Shown here piece by piece: positions 15,701-21,742 of a stretch of DNA of 21,742 nucleotides (the stretch's first letter is position 1; each line of letters begins with the position of its first letter). A program made the translations under genes and the position numbers. Source of the stretch: CAJQQY01 sp964352225 (GTDB lineage Bacteria; Bacteroidota; Bacteroidia; Chitinophagales; Saprospiraceae); assembly GCA_964352225.1 (NCBI GenBank), contig CAYGRM010000071.1:1-21742 (forward strand), given 5' to 3'. Under the pieces are notes generated by a model, which was given only the letters and a program-made list of their open reading frames with translations, made no database searches and was not told the origin of the DNA.

Positions 15701-16230
15701 TTTGGAAAACCATTTGTTGCATTGGTTCCCAACAAAACTTGTCGACTCGAATAATCTACCGTTGTATATCCAGTAGATGCTTCCGCCTTGTAGCGTGTAA
15801 TTCGACCAATGGTTGCATCAAAATATTCGTTTGTATTTGGATCATAATTACTTGTTCCAAAATTCATCAAATGATGACGATCAACAATGTAGAGCAAATA
15901 AATATTTCCATTCGACAAAAAATCTGGATCCAGCGCAACCCCCAACATTCCGAAATCTCGCCAATTTCCAACTTCTTCACTAATATCTAAAAGTGGTGTC
16001 GAAGACTTTACGCCATTTTCCACAATCCAAATTTTCCCTTGCTTTTCCCAAACGTACATTCGTCCGTNNNNNNNNNNATCAAATGTCAATCCGACTGCTT
16101 GCTCAAATCCACCAACATATTCTTGGTCAATAAAACCTGTTGGTTGTGAAAAACTTGTTGCGATAGTGAAGAGTAGAAAAAATGAACATAGAATTTTTAT
16201 GGTCATTTTTTGAAGTGTTGAATTAAGCAT
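9781..16230 (-). CDS. Giant secreted multidomain protein: PQQ-type sugar dehydrogenase + PKD + PA14 + VCBS/UnbV + 3 discoidin + T9SS signal
   Basis: A 2149-residue surface or secreted protein. It has a signal peptide (hydrophobic KILCSFFLLFTIATSFSQ). Residues ~30-485 are a glucose/sorbosone dehydrogenase-like beta-propeller (GRMYVWEKQGKIWIVENG, SHGTGHLVFGTDGTL, WARGLRNPCRF), an enzyme type that oxidises sugars with PQQ. Then come a PKD domain (~490-575, YTWDFGDG), an Ig-like repeat (~680-765), a PA14 domain (~770-930), seven calcium-binding FG-GAP/VCBS motifs (~960-1280, e.g. DYDNDGDLDLY, DFDNDGFVDLV), and an ASPIC/UnbV segment (~1305-1395, GIGARVELHG). Three F5/8-type discoidin domains (~1403-1550, 1645-1795, 1890-2040) alternate with two more Ig-like repeats. 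Residues ~2070-2149 are a type A type IX secretion sorting domain (KVFPNPADDIITVDF). It probably binds and oxidises polysaccharide-derived sugars at the cell surface. An internal ATG (codon 9, 16206) is an alternative start. A ten-N gap lies near the N-terminus. It follows the peptide synthetase gene by 81 bases. Confidence 0.9.
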   Translation of the reverse strand: MLNSTLQKMTIKILCSFFLLFTIATSFSQPTGFIDQEYVGGFEQAVGLTFDXXXXGRMYVWEKQGKIWIVENGVKSSTPLLDISEEVGNWRDFGMLGVALDPDFLSNGNIYLLYIVDRHHLMNFGTSNYDPNTNEYFDATIGRITRYKAEASTGYTTVDYSSRQVLLGTNATNGFPNLHQSHGTGHLVFGTDGTLMASFGDGASYSSVDQGSASETYYQQAIDDGIISSAHNVGAYRSQILNNYAGKILRIDPQTGAGIPSNPYYQANNPNSRRSKVWARGLRNPCRFTLKPGTGSHNPTDGDPGVFYVGDVGWGTREELNVVDEPGLNFGWPKFEGMTNQPGYNNSSYEPSTHELAKLDWRGGVGRGSIDGVIYNIGSSELPGDNVSGNCSMGGTWYGGTDFPVGYQNTYFHADYGGDWIMNFRFDANDNPTETKIFKTGANAIVFVAASQFTDGVFYIAGAQGNSNPVANAVRQITYTGNNNLLPVANLSANVNYGASPLIVEFKGSQSFDPDGDELTYTWDFGDGNTSNSINPIHEFTSANSNPTSFTVTLTVSDGTLSDQKTMDISLNNTPPNIVSTSIDSKNTFDHANGEMISLNAVVNDTEHSNSSLTYQWFTELHHNNHYHQEAPDNNASTTTELSPIGCDGATYFYRVKLIVTDPAGLFSISQKDIYPDCGGTTQTISFDAVSDKLTTDADFDLTATTNSGLPIIFHVVEGPATVSGNTVSLNGEPGEVWLRAIQGGNATYAPAEAADQYFQVNILSGDCPGLGSISREVWTGVTGTAVADIPLTTTPNTEDEMYIFETPTDVLDNYGTRLRGYLCPAVSGDYTFWMASDDNGELWVSTDNTEANKVLIANVPGWTASREWDKFSEQQSATVSLVAGQRYYVEALMKEQTGGDNLAVGWRLPDNTLERPIPQRYLLPWDGGVPPVTFVDFSDQTSLLTNTDVHSGVAIGIADMNGDNKDDIIRLDDAKILNVEYQNAPNAAFSNSNFGSVSSSNQWSLCIGDADENGYNDILTGGAYDNIKLFKANGTGSDYNGSTLPSSNIFIQGSNFVDINNDGAVDIFACHDDAESRKWENDGSGNFTLNNNLIPTITVPSSDNSGNYASIWTDYDNDGDLDLYISKCRGGVNDPTDPRRINQLFQNDGNNTFTEVAEAAGLKIGDQTWSTDFADIDNDGDMDAFMLNHYSPSLLFVNNGDGTFSDVTTGSGLDQNMNLFGIQGIFRDFDNDGFVDLVVTGTEHRMFKNDGDGTFTEIANPFTSNWIESLAIGDLNSDGFLDIYAGYANLFTSPSTIDDQLFMNQGNSNNWLQIDLEGTVSNLNGIGARVELHGSWGVQIREVRSGEGYGIHNSFLQHFGIGSASQITKVVVNWPSGIVNEVMSPSTNQVLTIIEEAPQTGCTTTSNLALGKPATQSGTQLGAEASRAVDGDTNGNFWGGNTVTLTDWVGNAWWEVDLQNQSQIDEINLWNRTDCCENLFSDFYIFVSPAPFTSTDLNTTLNQSGVVSYLVSGTAGLPTVQAINASGRYVRVQLTGTAYLAIAEVEIIGCIDNGGTPLDQTISFDAIPDKLTMDAPFDITATATSGLPVSFAIVSGPATIFNNTITLDGTEGTVVVRASQAGNSQFNPAQDVDQSFEVTEPQVGACTSTSNLAEGKPATQSGTQVGAEASRAVDGDTNGNFWNGNSVTLTNWTPNAWWEVDLQVPATIETINLWNRTDCCEGLFANYYVFVSDVPFASQNINTTLNQAGVSSYLQSGSAEYPTTINISRTGRYVRVQLVGTAFLAIAEVEVIGCVDTGGGPIDQTITFDPLDDKYTTDPAFDLTATATSGLPVSYSIVSGPATVSGSTVTLDGTEGTVVVRASQAGNSTFNPAPDVDQSFDVTTPPPALCTNATNIGIGKTATQSGTQLGAEADRAIDGNTDGNFWNTQSVTLTDWVANAWWEIDLGDVHNIDDIKLWNRTDCCTDKFADFYVFVSDVPFSSQGLDATINQTGVDSYFVEGEAGLPTELSIIRTGQYVRVQLSGTAYLAIAEVEIMGCTTSNLIDINNDFVNETPEQSQSSYHQESLIAKVFPNPADDIITVDFQTPTDNNLQVFVMDTKGSELHRREFYTYAGNHSFTIDISKYPTGTYIVYLQHGEFKKVIQFIKM
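10112..10562 (-). repeat. Discoidin repeat copy 3
   Basis: Third F5/8 type C (discoidin-like) copy in the giant protein, starting CTNATNIGIGKTATQSGTQ and ending AYLAIAEVEIMGC. It shares the DGNTDGNFW, NAWWEIDL and WNRTDCC segments with copies 1 and 2. It is followed by a linker and the type IX sorting domain instead of an Ig-like repeat. Confidence 0.85.
10580..10836 (-). repeat. Ig-like repeat copy 3
   Basis: The segment DQTITFDPLDDKYTTDPAFD through QAGNSTFNPAPDVDQSFDV is nearly the same as the Ig-like copy at 11310-11570 and related to the one at 13935-14192. These beta-sandwich spacers probably hold the discoidin domains apart on the cell surface. Confidence 0.75.
10845..11297 (-). repeat. 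Discoidin repeat copy 2
   Basis: Second discoidin-like copy, starting CTSTSNLAEGKPATQSGTQ and ending AFLAIAEVEVIGC. It is very close to copy 1 in both protein and DNA. Confidence 0.85.
11310..11570 (-). repeat. Ig-like repeat copy 2
   Basis: The segment DQTISFDAIPDKLTMDAPFD through QAGNSQFNPAQDVDQSFEV is a spacer between discoidin copies 1 and 2, sharing the GTEGTVVVRASQAGNS core with copy 3. Confidence 0.75.
11580..12025 (-). repeat. Discoidin repeat copy 1
   Basis: First discoidin-like copy, starting CTTTSNLALGKPATQSGTQ and ending AYLAIAEVEIIGC, directly after the UnbV-like segment. Typical discoidin features are NLALGKPATQS, AVDGDTNGNFW, WWEVDL and RYVRVQL. Such domains usually bind carbohydrate. 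Confidence 0.85.
13935..14192 (-). repeat. Ig-like repeat copy 1 (diverged)
   Basis: The segment TQTISFDAVSDKLTTDADFD through GGNATYAPAEAADQYFQV is a more diverged member of the same spacer family, set between the PKD region and the PA14 domain. Confidence 0.65.
16068..16077. other. Assembly gap (10 N) in the giant secreted protein gene
   Basis: Ten N between VGLTFD and GRMYVWEK. Frame is kept with ten bases, but related proteins usually have two residues between the Asp and Gly here, which would mean about four missing bases. The length is therefore probably a placeholder. Confidence 0.95.
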
Positions 16231-16311
16231 GGTTTTGTTTTTTAATTTTTCTAATTGTTTTTTAAGAAGAACTTCCTGATTTTTAAAATCTAAACTGTAG
16301 AAGGGAAAACC

Positions 16312-19300
16312 TTAAGCCGTCCTCAACTTAAATATCTTCGGATCCTTCCCAAATTGCTCATCCAAACATTGTTGCAAAATCTTCGCAAAGTCTTCCCCAT
16401 CTTCCCCATCAAATAATTTAATGTGATCTCCTCCAACTTCATTCACAATTATTCTTTTAGCATAAGGTCTCCATCCTAAAAATTCAAAATCTTTTAAATA
16501 AAATCTTTTCTCCTTAGCTCGAAACAAGTGAATCGTTCCATCAAAAGGAGTAATTTTATAATTCTCGTATGCCTTACCATTGGCTCGATCTACTTTTCCT
16601 AGAGCATCGATTTCAATATTGAGTTCTTGTTTTGTCTCATTCTTTTTATACTTCCATCGCTCGAATCTTTTTTTCAAATTGTAGGCACGGTACTCATAAT
16701 TTGGCACAGGATTTTTGATGAAATTTCCAATATCCCAAGTCGTCTTTTTTAATCGATCTCCAAATTTTTGGGGAAAATTCCTTGTGTCCATATTCTTCGT
16801 GATGTATGGTTGAACTATCGTATCAAACATTCCCAACAATGCAATTTCCTTCCCTTGCGCCTTGAGTTGCTTCGCCATCTCGAAAGCAATCAGTCCTCCA
16901 AAAGAATAACCTGCTACGGCATAAGGTCCTGTCGGATTGTGTTTTAAAATCTCTGAAACGTAATGAGCTGCGATATCTTCCATTCTATCTAATGGTTCAG
17001 ATTCTCCATTCAAGCCTTTCGCTTGCAAGGCAAAAACAGGTTGTTCCTCATCCATAAATTTTCCTAAAACATTAAAAAGCATCACATGCAACCCAGCTCC
17101 ATGAACTATATAAATGGGTGGTTTACTTCCAGTCGATTTTACAGGAATCAGCGAGTTCCAAGTTTCTTCCACTTTCGTATCATCCTCCATCAAACTCGCC
17201 AAACTTTTGATCGTTGCATTTTCCAACAAAACTGAAAGTGGTAAATTCTTCCCCGTCGCTTTTTCAATTCTCGCCATCATCCCAACTGCAATTAGAGAGT
17301 GACCACCGAGTTCAAAAAAGTTATCATTGATTCCAATATTCTCAACTCCGATAGTTCCTGACCAGATCTTTGCGAGTGTTTTTTCCATCTCAGTTCGAGG
17401 TGCTACAAAGCCAGTTTCTAATTCATTTCGAGTCAAATCTGGTGCAGGTAATTTTTTTCGATCTACTTTTAATGTAGCTGTCAATGGAAATTTTTTCATT
17501 CCAACAAAAGCAGTTGGAACCATGTATTCTGGCAATTTATTTTTTAATGATTTTTTAAAAAAACTACCATCGACTTCATTTCCATTTTTCATCACAACAT
17601 AAGCTGCAAGTACTTTATTATCTTTTTGATCTTCCCGAACGACGACCACATTTTCAGCCACTCCTTCGATTTGAGAAATGGCAGATTCGATTTCACCCAA
17701 CTCAATTCGGAAACCTCGAATTTTCACTTGTCCATCTGCCCGCCGCAAATATTCTAAATCGCCATTTGGTAAATATCTGGCGATGTCACCTGTTCGGTAA
17801 ATCTTTTTTGAACGGAGATAGGTATCGGATACCTCTAAATACTCTGGCAAATCAATAAACTTACCCTCCGTCAATTCTTTTCTTTTAAAATAACCTCCAG
17901 GTGCCACTCCTACTCCACCAATAAAAACTTCACCTGCTACTCCAATTGGAACTGGCTGTAAAAACTCGTCCAATAAATATATTTGCACATTATTGATTGG
18001 TCGCCCAACTGGTTCGTAGGCTGTTTCATTAGCAGCATACTCTCGCGTCTTTTCGATTTTTTTAGCGGTAGACCAAATGGTTGTTTCCGTCGGTCCATAA
18101 ATATTCCACACCGCTTTACTTTTTTGTAACAATACATTTGCAAGTTCACTCGTCAATCCTTCTCCCCCGGTCAAAACTGTAAAATTAGCATGACCCTCCC
18201 AACCTGCGATATTCAACATTCGCCAAGTCGCAGGTGTCGCTTGTAGCAAAGTTGCTTTCGACTCTTCCAATCTTTTCTTCAATAAAAATCCATCCGAGAC
18301 TGCTTCCTGCTCTGCAACAATTACTTTTGCTCCAATCAAAAGTGGTAAAAAGAAATCCTGAACCGATGGATCAAATGAAACTGTCGCTACGCTAAAAATG
18401 GCTTCATCTTTTGAAAATCCAATTCGTTTTATCATCGCAAAATGATGATCGACTACGGCATAATGTGGAATCACCACACCTTTCGGATTACCTGAGGATC
18501 CAGAGGTATAAATAACATAGACAAAATCCTCAGAGCGTATTTCGCGTTTTGGATTCTCCTTGGAGGACTGCGACAACTCATCTTGGATTTTGTCTAATAA
18601 GATAATTTCAGCATTAGTTTCGGGAAGTTTTCTAATCATCTTTTGATTAGAAATAATCGTTTTGGCTTGTGCATCTTCGATAATCACTTGAAGACGATCC
18701 TTTGGATTGGAAGGATCGAGTGGAACATAAATCCCACCTACTTTCATGATGGCTAACAAACCAATCACCATTTCCAATGACCGTTCGACAAATATTCCGA
18801 CGAACTCTCCTTTTTGAATATTTTTTGAAATTAAAAAATGCGCTAATTGATTAACTCGCTTGTTAAGTTGGGCATAATTTAATTGTTGATCTTTAAATTC
18901 TAGCGCTACTTTTTCAGGTGTTTTTTCAACTTGCTTTTCAATCAACTCATGCAAACAAATATTTTTGGGAAAATCACTTTGTGTTGCATTCCACTCACCG
19001 AGCAATTGTTGTTTTTCAAAATCTGGCAAAATTGGTAAATCCGAAATCGCCTGATTTGGATTTTCTACAATACCTTTTAGTAATGTTTCAAATTCTTTTA
19101 ATCGTCTTTGGATCGTTTCTTTAAAAAATAAATCGGTGTTGTAAATCAATTCAAAATGACAATTATTTTTTGTCGGTTTGACATTGATAAACATATCGAA
19201 AGTTTCGTAATTTCGAGAAATCGGATTAACCTCCGCCTGCAAGTTTTCAAACTGCAAAGGTGCACCTTCTGCATCCATATTGAACAAAATCGAAATGATC

Positions 19301-21742
19301 GGCTGCCGACTCGTATCTCTTGCCAACTTTAATTTTTTCACCAAAGCACCCAACGTATAATTTTGATGTTCGAAAGCATCTAACACTTTTCCTCGCACAT
19401 ATTTTAAGTGTTGAGAAAATGGTGCTTGCTTTTCTACTTGCATTCTCACCGGCAACAAACTCACTCCATGCGTCACTAAATTTTGATTTCCTGCAATCGT
19501 CTGACCTGCAGCTACCAGCCCCAAAACTAAATCTTCCTGCCCTGACAATCGATGTAAAAAAGTATGAAAAGCCGAATACATCAAAAAGAAAAATGTCGTT
19601 CCATTTTTCGCTGCTGCCTTTTTCAAGTCCGCAAAAAGCTCTTCATCAAAAGTGATTTTTTCCAAATCACAATTATATGTTTTTACCAGCGGACGAGAAC
19701 GATCTGTGGGGAAATCTAGAACTGGAATGTCATCCGCAAACTGTTTTTTCCAGAAATCTTCATTCGCTTTTCCTTGTGCACTATTTTTAAAATTGGCTTG
19801 CTCTAAAGCGTAGGCACTCAATTGTTTCGCCTCTGGCAAATCAACTTTTTGCCCTCGAACATTTGCATTGTAAAGTGCTTGAAGATCATTCGCCAAAATT
19901 CCGCATGACCAACCATCCGCAATCGCATGATGCACCGTCATAAAAAGTCGATGCGTATTTTTCGAAAGTTTAATAATTTTAAATCGACACAACGGTCCAG
20001 TAAAAATATCTAATGGAATTTCAGATTCATCGAATCTCAATTTCTCCACCTGCTTGATTTTTGAATCTTCATCCAAGTGAGAGAAATCTAGAATTGGAAT
20101 TCCAACTTCTAATTTTGGTAAAATAACTTGCGTTGTATTTTCTTTATTGAAAAAAGTTCGGAGTGACTCATGCCTTTGCACCAATTGCTGAATGGCTTTT
20201 CGAAGTGCTTCAATTTCTAATTTCCCTTCGAATAAGAAATCACTTGACAAATTATAAGCTGCTGCTGCCTCATTCCCTAATCTTTGTTCGATCCAAACTT
20301 CCTGCTGGCCTTCAGTTAACGGTACTGTTTTTTTTTTGTCGTTTACCTGTGTTACATTTTTCACTCCATTCAAGTCTTGATTTAGACTTGGCGGATAGAT
20401 GATTTTATTTTCATCAATGACATCTGCAATTCTGATTTTGAAAAAACCTGCGGTCTGCATCAAGCGAATAGTTTCTTCAATTGCTTGGTAGGTTTTATCT
20501 AGATCTTCTTGCGTATGAGCGACCGATAACAATGCTGCTTTTTCCGCAATGTGAATTCCTTTGTACTGCAAGTAGTAAAAAAATAATTTTGCTAAAGGAT
20601 TATTGTCCGTTGGTTTGAACGCAATAATCGAAGCAGTCGAATGAACCTTCATGGGTACTTTGGTTGCCAAAAATAACTCGCTGACTCGCTCTGCAAATCG
20701 AGCAGTTTTTTCATTCAACTCATCGTACATTTTTTGTCCACGCTTTTTGATTTCACTCAAAGCTGCGTAGGCCGATGCCATGCTCAACGGGTGTCGAACA
20801 AACGTTCCTCCAAAAAATGTCACCCCAACTTCTGGCACAGACTCATCACCAAATTGCCAAGCACCTCCATCAAAAACATCTAAATATTTTGACCTTCCAG
20901 CAACGGCTGCCATTGGCAATCCACCTGAAATTATTTTTCCATAACAAACAATATCTGCTTCGATATCATACCAACTTTGCGCTCCTCGCATCCCTGTTCG
21001 AAAGCCCGTAATCATCTCATCGAAAATTAAAGCGATGTCATTTTCAGTCGTCACTTGTCGAATTGCTTGAAGCAATTCCCTTGGTTGATGTGTTGGATTA
21101 TTAGGCTGAACCGGTTCAATTAAAATAGCTGCTAATTCATTGGCGTGCGTTTTTATTTTTTCCAAAACATTCGGATCATCGTATTTGAAAACGATCACAT
21201 TTTCCACTAAGAATTTTGGAATCCCTGGAGAAACTGGCAAGGAAAAACTCTTCCCATTTCGCTCTACTCCTTTCGCCAACATCTCATCAGCAATACCATG
21301 ATAGTCGCCTTCGAAGTATGCGATTTTATCTTTCATCGTCACCGTTCGAGCAGCTCGAACTGCTGCTGATAATGATTCCGAACCTGTATTGACAAAAGTA
21401 ACTCGTTCCGTTCCCGACAACTCGCAAAGCAAATCTGCCACCTTCTTCGCCAAAGGAGTCAGCACGCCTAATTCAATTCCTTTTTCCAATTGCTCCTTGA
21501 TCGCTTCTTGAATAAAATCTGGTGTGTGCCCAAATAAAGAAATCCCAAATGAACTTCGATAGTCGATATATTCATTGCCATCGACATCCCAAATTTTTGA
21601 GCCTTTACTTCGCTCCACGACGATCTGATAAATCATGTCCTTCCATAATTTATTAAATCCAGAAATGGATCGAGGGTCTGCTAAATGTTTTCGTTGCGCT
21701 TGCGTGAGTGCTTGCGAACCTTTAGTTTTCTTGGTGTATTTT
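16312..21742 (-). CDS. Nonribosomal peptide synthetase, AMT-C-A-PCP-TE (N-terminal part beyond window edge)
   Basis: The frame is open to the right edge and the first visible residues (TQAQRKHLADPRSISGFNKL) already belong to the aminotransferase domain. The protein therefore starts outside the window and the ATG at 21636 is internal; 1809 residues are visible. Numbering from the edge: a class III PLP aminotransferase (~15-440, Lys269 in CYGKIISGGLP, FDEMITGFR); a condensation domain (~470-920, HHAIADG at 604-610); an adenylation domain (~930-1435, YTSGSSGNPKG, YGPTETTIW, YRTGDIARY, TLKVDRKKL); a carrier domain (~1440-1520, Ser1482 in GGHSL); and a type I thioesterase (~1540-1805, Ser1613 in GYSFGG, His1773 in GGDHIKLF). 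The embedded aminotransferase is of the kind that converts a beta-keto acyl chain to a beta-amino acyl chain in mycosubtilin and microcystin synthetases, so a PKS segment probably lies upstream. The condensation domain would join this to one amino acid, and the thioesterase releases it. All catalytic motifs look intact. Confidence 0.95.
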   Translation of the reverse strand, partial: KYTKKTKGSQALTQAQRKHLADPRSISGFNKLWKDMIYQIVVERSKGSKIWDVDGNEYIDYRSSFGISLFGHTPDFIQEAIKEQLEKGIELGVLTPLAKKVADLLCELSGTERVTFVNTGSESLSAAVRAARTVTMKDKIAYFEGDYHGIADEMLAKGVERNGKSFSLPVSPGIPKFLVENVIVFKYDDPNVLEKIKTHANELAAILIEPVQPNNPTHQPRELLQAIRQVTTENDIALIFDEMITGFRTGMRGAQSWYDIEADIVCYGKIISGGLPMAAVAGRSKYLDVFDGGAWQFGDESVPEVGVTFFGGTFVRHPLSMASAYAALSEIKKRGQKMYDELNEKTARFAERVSELFLATKVPMKVHSTASIIAFKPTDNNPLAKLFFYYLQYKGIHIAEKAALLSVAHTQEDLDKTYQAIEETIRLMQTAGFFKIRIADVIDENKIIYPPSLNQDLNGVKNVTQVNDKKKTVPLTEGQQEVWIEQRLGNEAAAAYNLSSDFLFEGKLEIEALRKAIQQLVQRHESLRTFFNKENTTQVILPKLEVGIPILDFSHLDEDSKIKQVEKLRFDESEIPLDIFTGPLCRFKIIKLSKNTHRLFMTVHHAIADGWSCGILANDLQALYNANVRGQKVDLPEAKQLSAYALEQANFKNSAQGKANEDFWKKQFADDIPVLDFPTDRSRPLVKTYNCDLEKITFDEELFADLKKAAAKNGTTFFFLMYSAFHTFLHRLSGQEDLVLGLVAAGQTIAGNQNLVTHGVSLLPVRMQVEKQAPFSQHLKYVRGKVLDAFEHQNYTLGALVKKLKLARDTSRQPIISILFNMDAEGAPLQFENLQAEVNPISRNYETFDMFINVKPTKNNCHFELIYNTDLFFKETIQRRLKEFETLLKGIVENPNQAISDLPILPDFEKQQLLGEWNATQSDFPKNICLHELIEKQVEKTPEKVALEFKDQQLNYAQLNKRVNQLAHFLISKNIQKGEFVGIFVERSLEMVIGLLAIMKVGGIYVPLDPSNPKDRLQVIIEDAQAKTIISNQKMIRKLPETNAEIILLDKIQDELSQSSKENPKREIRSEDFVYVIYTSGSSGNPKGVVIPHYAVVDHHFAMIKRIGFSKDEAIFSVATVSFDPSVQDFFLPLLIGAKVIVAEQEAVSDGFLLKKRLEESKATLLQATPATWRMLNIAGWEGHANFTVLTGGEGLTSELANVLLQKSKAVWNIYGPTETTIWSTAKKIEKTREYAANETAYEPVGRPINNVQIYLLDEFLQPVPIGVAGEVFIGGVGVAPGGYFKRKELTEGKFIDLPEYLEVSDTYLRSKKIYRTGDIARYLPNGDLEYLRRADGQVKIRGFRIELGEIESAISQIEGVAENVVVVREDQKDNKVLAAYVVMKNGNEVDGSFFKKSLKNKLPEYMVPTAFVGMKKFPLTATLKVDRKKLPAPDLTRNELETGFVAPRTEMEKTLAKIWSGTIGVENIGINDNFFELGGHSLIAVGMMARIEKATGKNLPLSVLLENATIKSLASLMEDDTKVEETWNSLIPVKSTGSKPPIYIVHGAGLHVMLFNVLGKFMDEEQPVFALQAKGLNGESEPLDRMEDIAAHYVSEILKHNPTGPYAVAGYSFGGLIAFEMAKQLKAQGKEIALLGMFDTIVQPYITKNMDTRNFPQKFGDRLKKTTWDIGNFIKNPVPNYEYRAYNLKKRFERWKYKKNETKQELNIEIDALGKVDRANGKAYENYKITPFDGTIHLFRAKEKRFYLKDFEFLGWRPYAKRIIVNEVGGDHIKLFDGEDGEDFAKILQQCLDEQFGKDPKIFKLRTA

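Overview
The window is AT-rich, densely coded and mostly on the minus strand. It looks like a fragment of a Bacteroidota genome, most likely a Saprospiria-type gliding or marine lineage. Three things suggest this: a C-terminal type IX secretion (Por) sorting domain on a giant surface protein, promoter-like TAnnTTTG boxes upstream of several minus-strand genes, and the protein families present. Two runs of exactly ten N (1096-1105 and 16068-16077) indicate a scaffolded draft or metagenome assembly. No rRNA, tRNA, CRISPR array or insertion sequence was seen. No stretch over 300 bases lacks a gene.

Left part (1-4950, all minus strand): an AraC-type regulator, then a probable operon of a diheme c-type cytochrome, a small [2Fe-2S] subunit and a Tat-exported molybdopterin subunit of an IorAB-like aldehyde or heteroaromatic oxidoreductase. 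Together they describe an exported molybdoenzyme that passes electrons through its iron-sulphur subunit to a c-type cytochrome. Past it lie a decayed NAD(P)-binding epimerase remnant and a small unknown gene cut by the left edge. Palindromic or repeated DNA sits in both intergenic gaps of the oxidoreductase operon.

Middle (5067-9556): a MoxR-type AAA+ ATPase and a DUF5691 protein, families usually seen together in one operon, are separated here by a soluble TPR histidine kinase on the opposite strand. The kinase and DUF5691 genes converge with only two bases between their stop codons.

Right part (9781-21742, minus strand): a 2149-residue secreted mosaic protein (PQQ-type sugar dehydrogenase, PKD, PA14, FG-GAP/VCBS plus UnbV, three discoidin domains alternating with Ig-like repeats, and a type IX sorting signal) ends at a clear intrinsic terminator. 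Immediately upstream of it, 81 bases away, is the 3' part of a large nonribosomal peptide synthetase with the order aminotransferase, condensation, adenylation, carrier, thioesterase. The embedded aminotransferase is the type that makes beta-amino acyl chains in hybrid PKS/NRPS lines (mycosubtilin, microcystin). The final adenylation domain reads as a probable glycine activator, and the thioesterase ends the line. The synthetase runs off the right edge, so the upstream part of this probable biosynthetic cluster is not visible. The synthetase is the best candidate for an undescribed system here.
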